Below are positions 24,639 to 35,579 of a stretch of DNA of 48,849 nt, one piece after another. The stretch comes from Dissophora ornata (taxonomy: Eukaryota; Mortierellomycota; Mortierellomycetes; Mortierellales; Mortierellaceae), in contig MU616725.1 of assembly GCA_025201705.1 (NCBI GenBank), positions 1 to 48,849 on the forward strand, read 5' to 3'. The translations under genes and the position numbers were made by a program. Below the pieces are notes generated by a model, which had not been told where the DNA came from, ran no database searches, and saw only the letters and a program-made list of their open reading frames with translations. Numbering within the stretch: position 1 is the first letter of the stretch; each line of letters starts with the position of its first letter.

Positions 24639-26211
24639 TTAGATCAGCGCTGGAGTAAAAAGTGCTGTGTGCGCGTCTTCTATGGCACGCTCATATCCAA
24701 ACGCAAGTCGGTATCCACCTGCCTTGGCCACCTTACTCAGCGACCCAATACCCAGAGGCTCAGTATACAGATCCTTAACCCCAGTGCTAGATGTCAACAG
24801 AGGATACTGCAACCCGCCCGCGTGCGCCTTGTTATAGTTTACGCTGTTAACGTAGCCAACACCCAGATCCACGTCCATGAACTGTGACTGAACCGGATCA
24901 AAATTATCAGACGCCATATCATCATCATCGTCGTGGTGTCGGTCCATCTCCTCATCGCGCTGCGATCGCCAGTACGTATCCGACAACAAGGATGGAGTAT
25001 TTGAGCTACTTGATATTGAAGCCTTGACCTCTGTCTTGCGCATCGACGTCTTTTTGAGAGAAATCGCCTGTCGAGCTGCAAGGATCGTCTTTGCTGACTT
25101 GTCCGATGTCGCCAGTTCTTGAATTAACATTTTACGGTCCTCATTCTTAGCTGCCTGTTCAGCTTCAAGTTCTTTTACGTAGGCTTCACGTTGGATTTGC
25201 CTCTCCTTGCGGAGCATCTCCTGCCTCTGTGTAGCCATCCGGGATTCATTCACCTAGTTGGACAGTGTAATAGAAATGCCGTTAAAATCCCAGAGCTATG
25301 TAATAATCGCCATTCAGACTTGAGTGTTGCGTGGCAACCTACTAGTCGGTCGGCGTTGATCCTGATCAGGTCCCTGTTTTCAGCGGCAAACTTGTCAATG
25401 GTAGCCTTCGTAGTCTCGACATCAATCTCGTTCACAAGTTTGAAAGCTATAGTCAAAATGCGATAGAGTTTGCATTTCAGTATTGCTTCACAGCTTGACC
25501 TAGTCCAGTGCAAATGTAGATCTGATTGATTCGTGTATGACATGGCATCGACAACGTACTGAGATCTTCAACTGTCTCGAGATAGTCGTTATAGTCCTTC
25601 AGTGTCTTGAAGTCCTCTGGCCTTTTATTGAATCTAAACATTACAAACATCCATTGTGGCCAATTGTTAAAGGGTGTCGCGTATTACGTCATTTTTGATG
25701 ACGAAGAGACATTTCTGCAGTCGCCATTACTTTGACGACATCTGCTTCCTGATTCGAACTTCCTTCTCCACCGATAGATCCTCAAATGTTTGTTCTGAAA
25801 ATGTTGCTTTTCGGAGAGTCTGGCGACAAGTCGGACAAGGTGCTGGTCCATGAGCAAATAAGCGTTCTATGCAATTCTCGCACCTAGCCAGGAAAAACAG
25901 CGTATCATATTTAGAGCATAGAACAATCATCATAACGTAAGAAAAGAAGCCCCTCCCATTACGACGGTTATAGTAACCAGAAACTGGACAAAGAGAAAAC
26001 ATACATCTTGTGGAAACATGGGCCCACTTTCAGCTTCATTTGAGGATTCAGGTACCGGTCTGTCTGACATACTGGGCACACATCGTCTATAATACCAAGA
26101 ACGAATGTGTCAGCATCAAAGCACAAAAAGACTGCATTTCGCCTTTCACCGCCACCAATTTTTCAGTTCATTACCATCATATAATGTGGTGGTCATTGTA
26201 GCTGTAGCCAT
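24639..26211 (-). CDS. TFB3: TFIIH/CAK assembly factor (MAT1 family)
   Basis: Predicted 354 residues from six exons: 26211-26175, 26086-26005, 25883-25731, 25633-25560, 25446-25343, 25253-24639, summing to 1,065 nt. The N-terminal RING is complete with C3HC4 ligands C16, C19, C36, H38, C41, C44, C56 and C59. It is followed by the MAT1-specific FEDLSVEKEVRIRK and FNKRPEDFKTLKDYNDYLE segments and a long coiled coil (about residues 150-200). The C-terminal part (YTEPLGIGSLSKVAKAGG ... YERAIEDAHTALF) matches the end of Tfb3/MAT1. The protein bridges the Kin28/CDK7-cyclin H kinase to core TFIIH for transcription and nucleotide excision repair. Its start lies 215 bp from the RRP4 stop on the same strand. 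Confidence 0.97.
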
Positions 26212-26426
26212 GTTTCTTGTGCTCTGTATTTGGTTAATGCTTGGAGCTGAAAGGCGGAGTAGTATCTATCTAGTTCACGTTGTCAGACAATGTCAAAGAT
26301 GATGTCGAGGAAACAATGCTATTCAGAATGGAGCACAAGGCTCCTCCTTTTATCGAGACGATCTGTGGCGCAGCGCTCATTTCAGGCGGAAATTCATAAT
26401 TTTATTCGTTCACTGTCGGGCAATGC

Positions 26427-27834
26427 CTATCCTTTCATGTTTTCCACAGCTGCCGTTGCCTCGGCAGCGATATCATGCATGACCTCCTTCTTGTGCATCT
26501 CCTTTAGGGCGTACTGTAGTGAGGCTTCGTATGCAAACGAGATGATGGTATCATTGATGAAGATAAAGTTCTGTGCCAATGCTCTGATGCAATTTGCAAC
26601 TCGCGCGATTGCTTCCCGATCTGCAGGCGTGATATCCTCCTACGAGTTATTTCAAAGAGCATGATGGTGAGAAAACAAGACGATACTCTTAGGAGACTCA
26701 ATACGCCATGTGATCGAAGTACTACTATACCTTGTTCTTGTTGGAATACACTTGCTCAGTATCAATCTCGTCCAAGTTCTGAGTAACATGGGCGCTCACC
26801 CAGATGTATCCATTCAACCCCAAGATGACGTCGACTCCACATGACAACGAGTGAAAGTGCGATTTGCATCGTTGTACAAGCGCTGGAGAGACGGAAATGA
26901 ACGTCCCATTGCGTAGCTTTCCGTACTTCAAGTTGCGAGTGTGAACCGAATAGGCGCCGTCCGCGAAGAAAGTCTGCACTTCCGCCACGACAAGATCGCC
27001 TTCCATGAAGAAATTGCGCATCTGCAGCTCGTCCGACTCTTGTTTTCTCCTCTTGAAATACAGAAGAATTATGCCATCGTTAGTTTATAGTAATATAAAA
27101 AGCAAAGAAGCTGAATAACCGCCAGCTAAACAAACGTACCTGGACACCTCCGGGCAAGTTGACAGAGCTCAACATCAAGATTCCATCCAGGCGAGCATTA
27201 AGATCGACCTTCCATCGCTTCTGAGCCACTTCAGTGATCCTTCCTACGACTACGTCTCCAATCTCTCCGGTGTATCTATACAGGCATCAATTGAAAGAGA
27301 GGAAAGGAGTCAAGCCGTGCTCATAGGGTAGATCCTTGATCTAAAGGAGCACAAGGCACTGGGATTACGCTTGCTTACCTTGTATGCAATGGCCTTACGG
27401 AGATCAGCTTGTTGACGCGATCTACGACTCCTGCAACACTAGAAAGAACCTTTTCCTGTTCGACATACGTTCCATGTCCACTATGATACAGAAAACCCCA
27501 TAGAAGATTTAGTGATATAACTTTGGTTGACTTTCAGCATCAATCGAGTTGCGAATCCAAGACGTCTTCAGCTCCTGGCCAAATGAGGGAAGCAATAGAT
27601 CAGAGATTATGTCTGAGATTCCATTTCATTTCCTTACCGCATGAAAGCTGTGTCTGAAGTGATGACCTCTCCTGGCGTGACCACATGGAGCTTTGGATCC
27701 TTCATGCCCGATCCAGTAGTGTCCTCATTGTCGCCGTCCAGCTCCATGTCGTGTTCGATGGCATACTTCTTCTCCCGCTTTTGGGCCTTGTCTGAGGCCG
27801 CCCTCGATACAGGTGAATGGAAAGAGACGCTCAT
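26427..27834 (-). CDS. RRP4: Exosome cap subunit with S1 and KH domains
   Basis: Predicted 322 residues from 27834-27638, 27480-27379, 27275-27140, 27051-26731 and 26639-26427 (969 nt, all in phase). It is one of the three RNA-binding cap proteins of the nuclear and cytoplasmic RNA exosome. The N-terminal strand region reads [11 protein letters not shown] and GHGTYVEQ. The S1 domain covers [16 protein letters not shown] to [13 protein letters not shown]. The KH domain has the diagnostic GLNG at residues 223-226, followed by YIWVS. The length fits the family (about 290-360). The open frame extends upstream of the chosen ATG (27834), but MSVSF is the more typical start. Confidence 0.97.
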
Positions 27835-28619
27835 GGCAATTATGATTCGAAAGCGCTTTGCCGGTAATGAATGCAAGTCTGCTTTGCCCAGGTCCTTGAT
27901 GGATTGAATGGTTTACTTCGTCGATGTGCTACTCAGAGCTTGAGAAAAAGAAAAACACGAGCGAAAAATTAGTGGTCACAAATAGAATGCTGTGCAACAA
28001 AAGTCGTGGAAGACTGCAGGGAATATTCATGACGGCAAAGACTGTTTCAAGGACTCGCGTCATCTTTGCAGCACTAACGACACGAGTGTGTGAGCAGTGG
28101 TTTGTCTCTATCCCTCCATTTTCGAGAAGACTACGCAGGCTGCGGCGACTCTCCTTAATGTTGGACGTTATTTTCAGGCGCATCCTAGAGTAGACAGAAC
28201 ATCGCAATCTAACGGAACCAAGGGGCGAGCAAGGGAGTGAACGCAAGATGTCGCCATGGGGATGGTTCCGTAGGCGACAGTTCATTTACTAAGCTGTACT
28301 TCACATAATAACCCCGTGTTAGAGAGTGGTTCGCTTTTCATGAGCGACTCGTGAGCCTAGCTCTCGTGGAACGGACATGCAGCGTCCCGTCGAGAGCTGT
28401 CCTGTCCCATACCCGAAGTGTACGGAACTCAACACACCCATTCGTCGCCATTAGCATAGACTCGATCAAATTCGGTTGCAGACGACCACCTTTCTCGCCT
28501 TTTCTGAACACGCCATCATATCCCAACGCTTGTTCGTCTCAAGGTTAAGCTCGTCCTAAACCAAGGTCCGCTGCGCAACACCTCCGACTCAAATTACACA
28601 TTTCAAGCTGGACACCACT
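27835..28619. promoter_or_regulatory. Divergent region between RRP4 and the small unknown gene
   Basis: Both flanking genes read outward from this 785-bp stretch, so it contains both promoters. No conserved coding signal is visible on either strand. Small open frames at 27924-28285 are antisense mirrors of one another. Confidence 0.4.
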
Positions 28620-29141
28620 ATGCTGTCAAATCGCAATAGCCTTGCCTTCTCAGCCCACCCTCTCCAAACTGTCACCTTTGTGATTTTACTCCTCTCCTCT
28701 GTCTCATTGCTGTATATAACAATGACCGATGCTGCTCCTACTCGGCTGATTCCAGGACGTAGTCCTGTGATCTCTGCTATCCTCGGAGGCAGAGGAGGTC
28801 TGTCGATCGGCATCGGGGCTGCTACTGGCGACGGCGATGGTAGTGGCTTGCTTCTGAGTCTCCATCGACCTATCGGCGCTGATGAATCACAGTGGCCTCA
28901 AAAAGAAAAACGGCGGTTTACGGCCGACAAACGTGTGTTACACGATCTTGGCTCCAAGGCAATGGATAGAAGGGGCACCAGCCAGCTTTATCGTGGAAAT
29001 ACCATGCCCCGGACTGCGAGGCCTTCTACTGATCATCTCAAGGTTGAAAAGCGTCATGGGCATTCGAACATGCAGGGGTATGTGCCTTGCGGGCCCGGAA
29101 GTGGAGCCACTTACGACAAGGGCCTGCCCTATGGACGTTGA
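28620..29141 (+). CDS. Small unknown protein with N-terminal hydrophobic segment
   Basis: An intron-free frame of 173 residues. Residues about 17-36 (TVTFVILLLSSVSLLYITM) form a hydrophobic helix that could be a signal anchor or, less classically, a signal peptide. A Gly-rich stretch follows (ILGGRGGLSIGIGAATGDGDGSG). The rest is polar and basic with a Tyr/Gly/Pro ending (YVPCGPGSGATYDKGLPYGR) and a single Cys near the end. I recognise no family. The ATG at 28620 is the first in frame. An internal start at MTDAAPTR would remove the hydrophobic segment. It may be a lineage-specific secreted or membrane protein, or a non-coding transcript. Confidence 0.5.
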   Translation: MLSNRNSLAFSAHPLQTVTFVILLLSSVSLLYITMTDAAPTRLIPGRSPVISAILGGRGGLSIGIGAATGDGDGSGLLLSLHRPIGADESQWPQKEKRRFTADKRVLHDLGSKAMDRRGTSQLYRGNTMPRTARPSTDHLKVEKRHGHSNMQGYVPCGPGSGATYDKGLPYGR

Positions 29142-29483
29142 GGGGAGTAGATGTAAATCATTGCCACTTTCATGTGAAGAATAAACTGAGCGTTGTGGCC
29201 TCTGCGCTATCCTAAGTTGAGCTAGGCCGTGTTTGTATTAGTCTGTTTGCCCGCATTTCGCTCTCGGCGCCGGCAATAATTTACAACTGCTGTGCTTGTA
29301 CACACGCGCTCTCGGCGGACTTAAGTATTTCAATACAGCACACCATCATTCGGCGTTCAACCACCGCACTTCTTTTCCTCATCTTCCTCACTACCCCATC
29401 CTTCATCTCCACCATCCCCCGTCTCGCTTCAGTACCTCCCCATACCCTCGATCCCCACCCTCACATTTACACACTCTTCCGCA
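29142..29483. promoter_or_regulatory. Promoter region of the monooxygenase gene
   Basis: This gap between two plus-strand genes shows a C/T-rich run from about 29355 to 29480 directly before the ATG, as expected for a fungal 5' leader. No gene is present. Confidence 0.4.
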
Positions 29484-31192
29484 ATGTCCTCGCCATCAAT
29501 GACCAGCCCATCCACAGCCCCTCCACCCACAAAGGCCAAGGTGCTGATCGTCGGAGCAGGTATCGGTGGCCTGGTCCTGGCTGCACTTCTCGAGAAGGCC
29601 GGCATTGAGTACAACGTTTATGAGCGCGCTAAAGAGGTTATTCCTCTTGGTAAATAATCCATATTGATTCAGTTTACTTGCAATCAACTCGCTGGTCTGT
29701 AAAACTTGCTGAATTGTGATACCCGTTCCCCACCTCACTCTCACATTTCATCGTGTAGGTTCAGCCATCTCACTGGGCCCCAATGTGCTGTACTTTTTCG
29801 AGCAGCTTGGCGTTGCAGATGAGATCAAGGCCAACTCCAAAATTATCATGGAAGCTTTCCATTACGATGACGATCTCAAGGAGATCGGCCACCATGTCTA
29901 CAGCTATCATAAAGACAGATATGGAGACTATTCGTACATCATCGCTCGCCCGATTCTCTACGACATCATCGCGAGACTGGTCCCTAAGGAGAAGATCCAG
30001 TTCGGCGCCAAGGTCCTGTCGTTCCTGCAAAACAAAGAGGGTGTCATGATCCGCACCTGGGACAACCAGACCCATCACGGAGATATCCTGGTGGGTGCCG
30101 ATGGAGCCTACAGTGCCGTTCGCCAGTCTCTCTATCAGCAATTGGAGGAGAAAGGGCAATTGCCAGCTTCAGATAAAGAAATGTTGCCCTTTACAAACGT
30201 CTGTCTGGTTGGAACAACGGAGCCGTTGGATCTTGAGAAATTCAAATTCCTGGGTGGGGAGGAATCCTACTTTATAGGAGTGATCTCAGAAAAACCGTAC
30301 ACCGTAAGTGTCACACGCTTCCTACCCGCCTTTTTCTCTGTTTTTTTCTCTAGCGTGCGCCCTTTGAAATCGCGTTATCGTTGACTAAGAAAACGAACCT
30401 CTTATTACAGTGGGTTGTATTCAGCACCACAGACAACCGGATCTGCTGGATGGTGGTCGAGCACTTGAACAAAAACAACTCTAAGGGCAACGACAGCTTC
30501 CGAAACTCGGAGTGGGGTCCTGAAGCCGCTGAGGCAATGTGTAATGAAGTCCGGGACTTCCCCTTCCCTCATGGTATTACTATAGGCGACTACATTGACC
30601 GGACCCCGAAGGAGCTAATCTCTAAGGTCATGCTCGAGGAGAAACTATTTGAAACGTGGCATGACGGACGTACCGTGTTATTGGGTGACGCTTGCCACAA
30701 GATGCACCCGGCTGCTGGGTTGGGCGCAGTAAGCGCGATCCAAGACGCGATTGTGTTGGCGAGTCGCCTGTATGAGCTGCCTTCGACCAAACTGGAAGAT
30801 GTGGACAAGGTGTTTAAGGAATACAGAGCGGAGCGGTATCCATTGGCGATCAAGTCTTACGAGTCCAGTAAGAACATGGCCAAGCTCATCGCTAACGTAA
30901 GAAAAAGAGGACGGCACAAAACAAAAATAGAAGGAGATCGTGCTACATGTATATGAATTACAGCTGACATTCTCTTTCTTACCGTCTTCATACTTAAAAG
31001 AGCTGGGTCAACATCTTGGTCCGCAAGATCACGAAGTACATGCCTTTGTTCTTGTGGCTTAAGGTCCTCGATGCATTGATGGCGTACCGACCCCAGGTGA
31101 CTTTCCTTCCCCTTATCCCTGACCGCGGCACCATGAAGCCCGCCAAACAGACCAGTTTGGAACTAGCCAAAAAGTTTCCACAGTCAATTTAA
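29484..31192 (+). CDS. FAD-dependent monooxygenase
   Basis: Predicted 462 residues from 29484-29649, 29759-30303, 30411-30896 and 31001-31192, all GT-AG and in phase. The enzyme belongs to the PHBH/salicylate-hydroxylase-type class A flavoprotein family, which hydroxylates small aromatic or related substrates with NAD(P)H and O2. The dinucleotide-binding motif GAGIGG lies at residues about 25-30 with the acidic end of strand 2 (YNVYERA). The DG motif is in ILVGADGAYSAVRQ. The second FAD motif GD is in VLLGDACHKMHPAAGLG. A C-terminal hydrophobic segment (YMPLFLWLKVLDALMAY) may associate with membrane. The substrate cannot be told from sequence. After the TAA at 31190 the same frame stays open for 45 further codons of Ala/Pro/Val-rich sequence to a TAG at 31328 (see findings). 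Confidence 0.93.
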
Positions 31193-31549
31193 AAGGTCGC
31201 CCCAGCTGCAGCCCCGGCTGTTGCTCCCGCTACTTCTGCTAACCTTGCGGCAGTCGTTGAGCCCGCCCCTGTCGCAACCGTTGGACTTACCGCCATTGAA
31301 CCTGCAGCTCCCACTGTCATCTCTGTCTAGCTACTGTTCAACTATCACGTAATAATATCTTGAACAAGACGCGTGTATGACGCGTCCTGTTGACTGCTTC
31401 CTAAAAAGGCAAAGTTGGCTCCATGCCATAATCCCATCCTCATTCCGAAATACAACTTGCATGTTTCCCCCCTTCCCTCTCAACCAGTGATCCTGGCCCT
31501 CGTATTTAAACCACACATCGCACGCATACACATTCCTCGCGCTGTCACG
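31193..31549. other. Intergenic region, with an in-frame Ala/Pro extension of the monooxygenase
   Basis: The first 138 bases (31193-31330) keep the monooxygenase frame open after its stop codon. The rest should contain the 3' UTR of that gene and the promoter of the mitochondrial exchange-related gene. No separate gene is seen. Confidence 0.4.
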
Positions 31550-32762
31550 ATGAGGATATTTTTGATCCCGCTGTCGCGCAGCACAAAAGCAATGCATTGT
31601 CATTCAACGCTTGCACCCTCTTCCACCTCGTACCTCAATCGAACAACCGCCTGGGCCAGCAGGAAATGGGAGGACCTCGGGAAAACAAAGCCAGACAGCA
31701 TGAAGCAGAAGCTGTATGGGGCGGGGTCGCGGATGCTGGAAAAGATTGAGCACCATGAGACATTTTTCAAGCAAGTGCCAGCCAAAGACGACGTAACTCC
31801 GACCACTATGGTACAGTACCCATCACACTTGAATGTCTCCCTGTGGGTCGCTGTTCACTGATAATCCGACATTGTATACTGATATATCTCTCTATGCCCT
31901 GGGCAATATAGGTCTCGTTCATGTATCCTTCGTCACTCAAGGAATCCAAGGTTAATGCTGACTTCAAGACATTGATCGAGCAACGGATACCCTATCACCG
32001 CAAGTATATGATCTACTCTGCGCTCTGGGTTCCCGTCACGTCTCTTTTCACTATTGTGCCTTTGGTTCCCAACATTCCCTTTTTCTACAATGCGTTTCGG
32101 CTCTGGAGCCATTGGAAAGGTATGAATCGTCTGTAGAAAGCAATGAATCAGAGTTACAGCCGAATTACGATATTGAGAGATCAATACCCTTTCACTCATT
32201 GAACCAATCACACTGTCGCTTTGTTTTTCTCGCTCTTATTCATACATTAGCTTACAGTGGTGCGAAACATTTAGATGTCATGGTCAAGAGCGGCTCAATC
32301 AACTTCCAGCCTAGCGATGTTCTGGACTTAGGTCTGCATCACGATCCTGAATTTGCGGTCTTTTTCACTGAATCGCATCAGCTTTCGAAGAGAAGGCATC
32401 CAAGAAAGAAGTATATTCAGCAGGACCCTAAGGGGCCCGTAATCACAGAGTCTTCCGGGGATGTCACTCCTTCGCTATCGAATAGCAATGGCGCTAGCTT
32501 CGCTTCCAAGAAGACAGAAGACGTCAACCCAACTCATCACTCACCAAGGACGGTAACCAGAGAGGATGACCCCATGTCAATGACGGATCATGTTGTACAT
32601 GAAGGATTTATATCGGACGCTGAGGTCGAGGCGATTTGCCAGACGTTTAGAGAGGCACCAATGCTGTCGCGGGAGATCAGACGGGCCAGACTGCAGGAGG
32701 CGGAAAAGTTTGTGAAGGAAAAGATGAAGGACGGGAGCTCGGATAGAACGAAGCAGAATTAA
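31550..32762 (+). CDS. Mitochondrial K+/H+ exchange-related protein
   Basis: Predicted 326 residues from 31550-31810, 31912-32119 and 32251-32762 (981 nt). The N-terminal MRIFLIPLS is followed by RTTAWASRKWEDLGKTKPDSMKQKLY-type sequence. After it come MYPSSLKE, a hydrophobic PVTSLFTIVPLVPNIPFFYNAFRLWSHWKA stretch spread over two exons, and GAKHLDVM. This order is typical of the fungal mitochondrial K+-H+ exchange-related family (yeast YDL183C-like, inner membrane). The C-terminal 150 residues are polar, with a final basic helix (REIRRARLQEAEKF). The transport role is family knowledge; yeast members are implicated in the electroneutral K+/H+ exchange system. The open frame extends upstream of the chosen ATG, but the chosen start fits the family. 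Confidence 0.85.
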
Positions 32763-33030
32763 CGCAACATCTTGCTAGACGACATTGCATACAATATTTG
32801 AACTACAATCCTTTGCTCGTTCCTGACTGTGAGCCAATTCAACAACGAATGGCTCCAATCGCATGTGCTACATTTGTTAATGGAAATGGAAAACAGTAAA
32901 CAAGCAGTCCCAGCTTTGCTATTTTTTTTTTTGAAGTTGCCCACTGAGGTCTGCGTGGAATCGAACTCTTTGTCCTTGCATCCCAACCACTCCCATCCCC
33001 CATCATCAGGAAAGTGACTAGGAAGTAGAC

Positions 33031-35223
33031 ATGACCTCCATCTACAACTTCAAGAAGATCACCCCCGTGCCAACGGGCTCGGACTTCTTGGATATTGTCC
33101 TGTCCAAGACCCAGCGCAAGACCCCAACGGTATTATCTCACTCACAACTTTACTCGCACTCCTGCCGCCTGCTTCAACAACAACTCCTGCTCATCACCTC
33201 ATATACCTACTTGCAATTGAACCATCATAGGTTATCCATGCCAACTTTGCCATCAGCCGTATCCGCAACTTTTATATGCGCAAAGTCAAATTCACACAGG
33301 AGAACTTTGATGAGCGCTTGAAGGGTATTCTGGACGAGTTCCCCAAACTCGATGTAAGTTGTTATCTTGTATAAGCTGATACAGCCTGGAGAGTCAGGGC
33401 AGAGTTTAGCAGGAGGTTAACATTTTTCCTGTTGTCTTCGCTCTCCTACAGGATATCCATCCCTTCTATGCCGACTTGATGAACGTCCTTTACGACAAGG
33501 ACCATTACAAATTGGCTTTGGGTCAAATGAACACTGCTCGCCACTTGATCGATCAGGTCGGAAAGGATTACGTTCGTCTTTTGAAGTTTGGAGACTCGTT
33601 GTACCGTTGCAAGCAGCTCAAGAAGGCTGCTATGGGAAGGATGGCAACCATCATGCGTCGCCAGAAGGACTCACTTGCCTACCTGGAGCAGGTCCGTCAG
33701 CATTTGGCTCGTCTCCCCTCGATCGACCCCAACACCCGCACATTGCTTGTCTGCGGCTACCCCAACGTTGGAAAGTCGTCGTTTATGAACAAGATCACCC
33801 GTGCGGACGTGGATGTTCAGCCTTACGCCTTCACCACCAAGTCGCTGTTCGTTGGACACATGGATTACAAGTACTTGCGCTGGCAGGTCATTGATACCCC
33901 CGGTATCTTGGATCACCCTCTCGAGAACCGTAATACCATTGAGATGCAGTCTATCACTGCCCTCGCTCATTTGCGTTGTGCGGTCCTTTACTTTATCGAT
34001 CTTTCAGAGCGTTGCGGATACAGCATCAAAGAGCAGGTAACAACACTTTCAATCATTTGTCGAAGACTTCAGTGGAGGGTAAAAAAAATCTTCCCTTATT
34101 CAAACGAACTTTTCTATCATTCCAGGTCTCGCTTTTCCACAGCATCAAGCCATTGTTCGCCAACAAGCCCGTGATGCTGATCATCAACAAGATTGACGCC
34201 ATGAAGATCGAGGATATCAGCGCGGAAGACCGTGCTCTGCTTGATCAGATTGTCGACAACGACAAGGTCGAGATGTTGGGCATGTCTTGCTACACAGAAG
34301 AAGGTGTCATGAACGTCAAGCAGACCGCATGCGACCGTCTCCTGCAAGCCCGCGTCGACTCTAAAATGAAGGGTCACAAGATCAACGACATCCTCAACAA
34401 GATTCATCTCACAAAGCCCGTTGCCCGCGACGACAACCCCCGCCTTCCTCACATACCCGCTGCAGCAGAGAACAAGACCAAGTACGATGTCAATGATCCT
34501 AACCGCGTCCAGTTGGAGCGCGATCTTGAAGCCGAGAACGGAGGTGCTGGTGTGTTCAATGTGGACCTGAAGAAGAAGTATCTGCTCGAGAACCCCGAGT
34601 GGAAATACGATGTCATTCCTGAGATCTGGCAAGGCAAAAACGTTGCCGATTTCATTGATGCCGATATTCAGGAGCAACTGGACGAGCTCGAGCGTGAGGA
34701 GGAGAGACTTGAAGCCGAGGGATTCTACAAGTCCGAGTCGGAGGAGATGGATTCTGAAGACGAGGCTCTGGAGGCGACTGCTAACGCTATTACGGAACAC
34801 AACCGTCTCACGCGTATCCAGGCCCGTCTGAAGACGACCAAGAACAGACCAACTTTGCCCAAAACGGCCATTAAGCGTTCAGTCTCGGACATGTCGGAAC
34901 ATCTGGAGAGCATGGGCTTGGACTCGACTGAAGCCCGTGCCCGTAGCCGTGGTGTCAAGCGTGCTCGCTCCTCGAGTCGAGGCGAGAGCATTGCCCGCAC
35001 TGCATCGATGGCCAGACCTGAGAGCAGCGTCGTGCGGGACAGAACCATGTCGGGAGTACGCAACGTCAAGCAGAAGTTGGAGTCGGAGAAGGTCCGCAAG
35101 CTGGCGCAGCGCACACCCAACTTGTTCGCCAAGAGAGGAGAATCTGACAGAGCAGTGCAGACGAAGATGCCCAAGCACTTGTTCTCGAATAAGCGCGGCA
35201 ACGGCAAGACCGACTGGAGGTAG
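33031..35223 (+). CDS. NOG1: Nucleolar GTP-binding protein of 60S ribosome biogenesis
   Basis: Predicted 634 residues from 33031-33129, 33231-33353, 33452-34036 and 34126-35223 (1,905 nt); the family is about 640-660. It acts in the nucleolus on pre-60S particles, with a C-terminal tail that probes the peptide exit tunnel. The N-terminal NOG1 domain ([18 protein letters not shown] ... [13 protein letters not shown]) precedes an Obg/TRAFAC GTPase. G1 GYPNVGKSS is at residues 176-184, G3 DTPG is at 222-225, and G4 NKID is at about 290. The segment [15 protein letters not shown] is the diagnostic switch region. The C-terminal 170 residues are basic with Ser/Arg-rich stretches and end [10 protein letters not shown]. 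The exons show strong codon bias toward C-ending codons, consistent with high expression. Confidence 0.98.
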
Positions 35224-35579
35224 AGGGGTAGAATCAGATTCGGAGGAGCACACTACATTTGTCGTTCTTTTATCGTGTTTGGTTTGTTTTTCTTTCTTTT
35301 TTTTCTTTTCTATCCGCTCTCGCTTTAGCCAAGTAGCGCTAGCTGGTTGTAATGTTTTTATCCCTTACTTCATCATTCATTTCGTATTCATTCGCAAAAG
35401 CACGCATCATGTTTAAAATAAAAAAATAAGCATATCACTATTTGCACCCGAGCCTGATAATTGTGTAGGATAGCAAAGAAAAACGCCCATGTTTCATGCT
35501 TTATGACCCGAAAAATGACTTCGAAAAAAAAAGGATAGCAAAAAGTCGAGAAAACAAAATATGATGTACAATACAGATT
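35224..35579. other. Convergent 3' region between NOG1 and the L-type lectin
   Basis: Both flanking genes end here. The sequence is T-rich at 35280-35320 and A-rich on the other side (35415-35540), consistent with 3' UTRs and poly(A) signals for both strands. No gene is visible. Confidence 0.45.

Noticed and set aside
24639..27834. RRP4 and TFB3 in tandem as a possible co-transcribed pair
   Set aside because: Same strand and a 215-bp gap, but no shared-frame or operon-like signal; independent promoters are the default in fungi.
32940..32985. Minus-strand GAGTTCGATTCCACGC resembling a tRNA T-arm (B box)
   Set aside because: The flanking bases do not form a T stem, and no acceptor, D or anticodon arms can be built.
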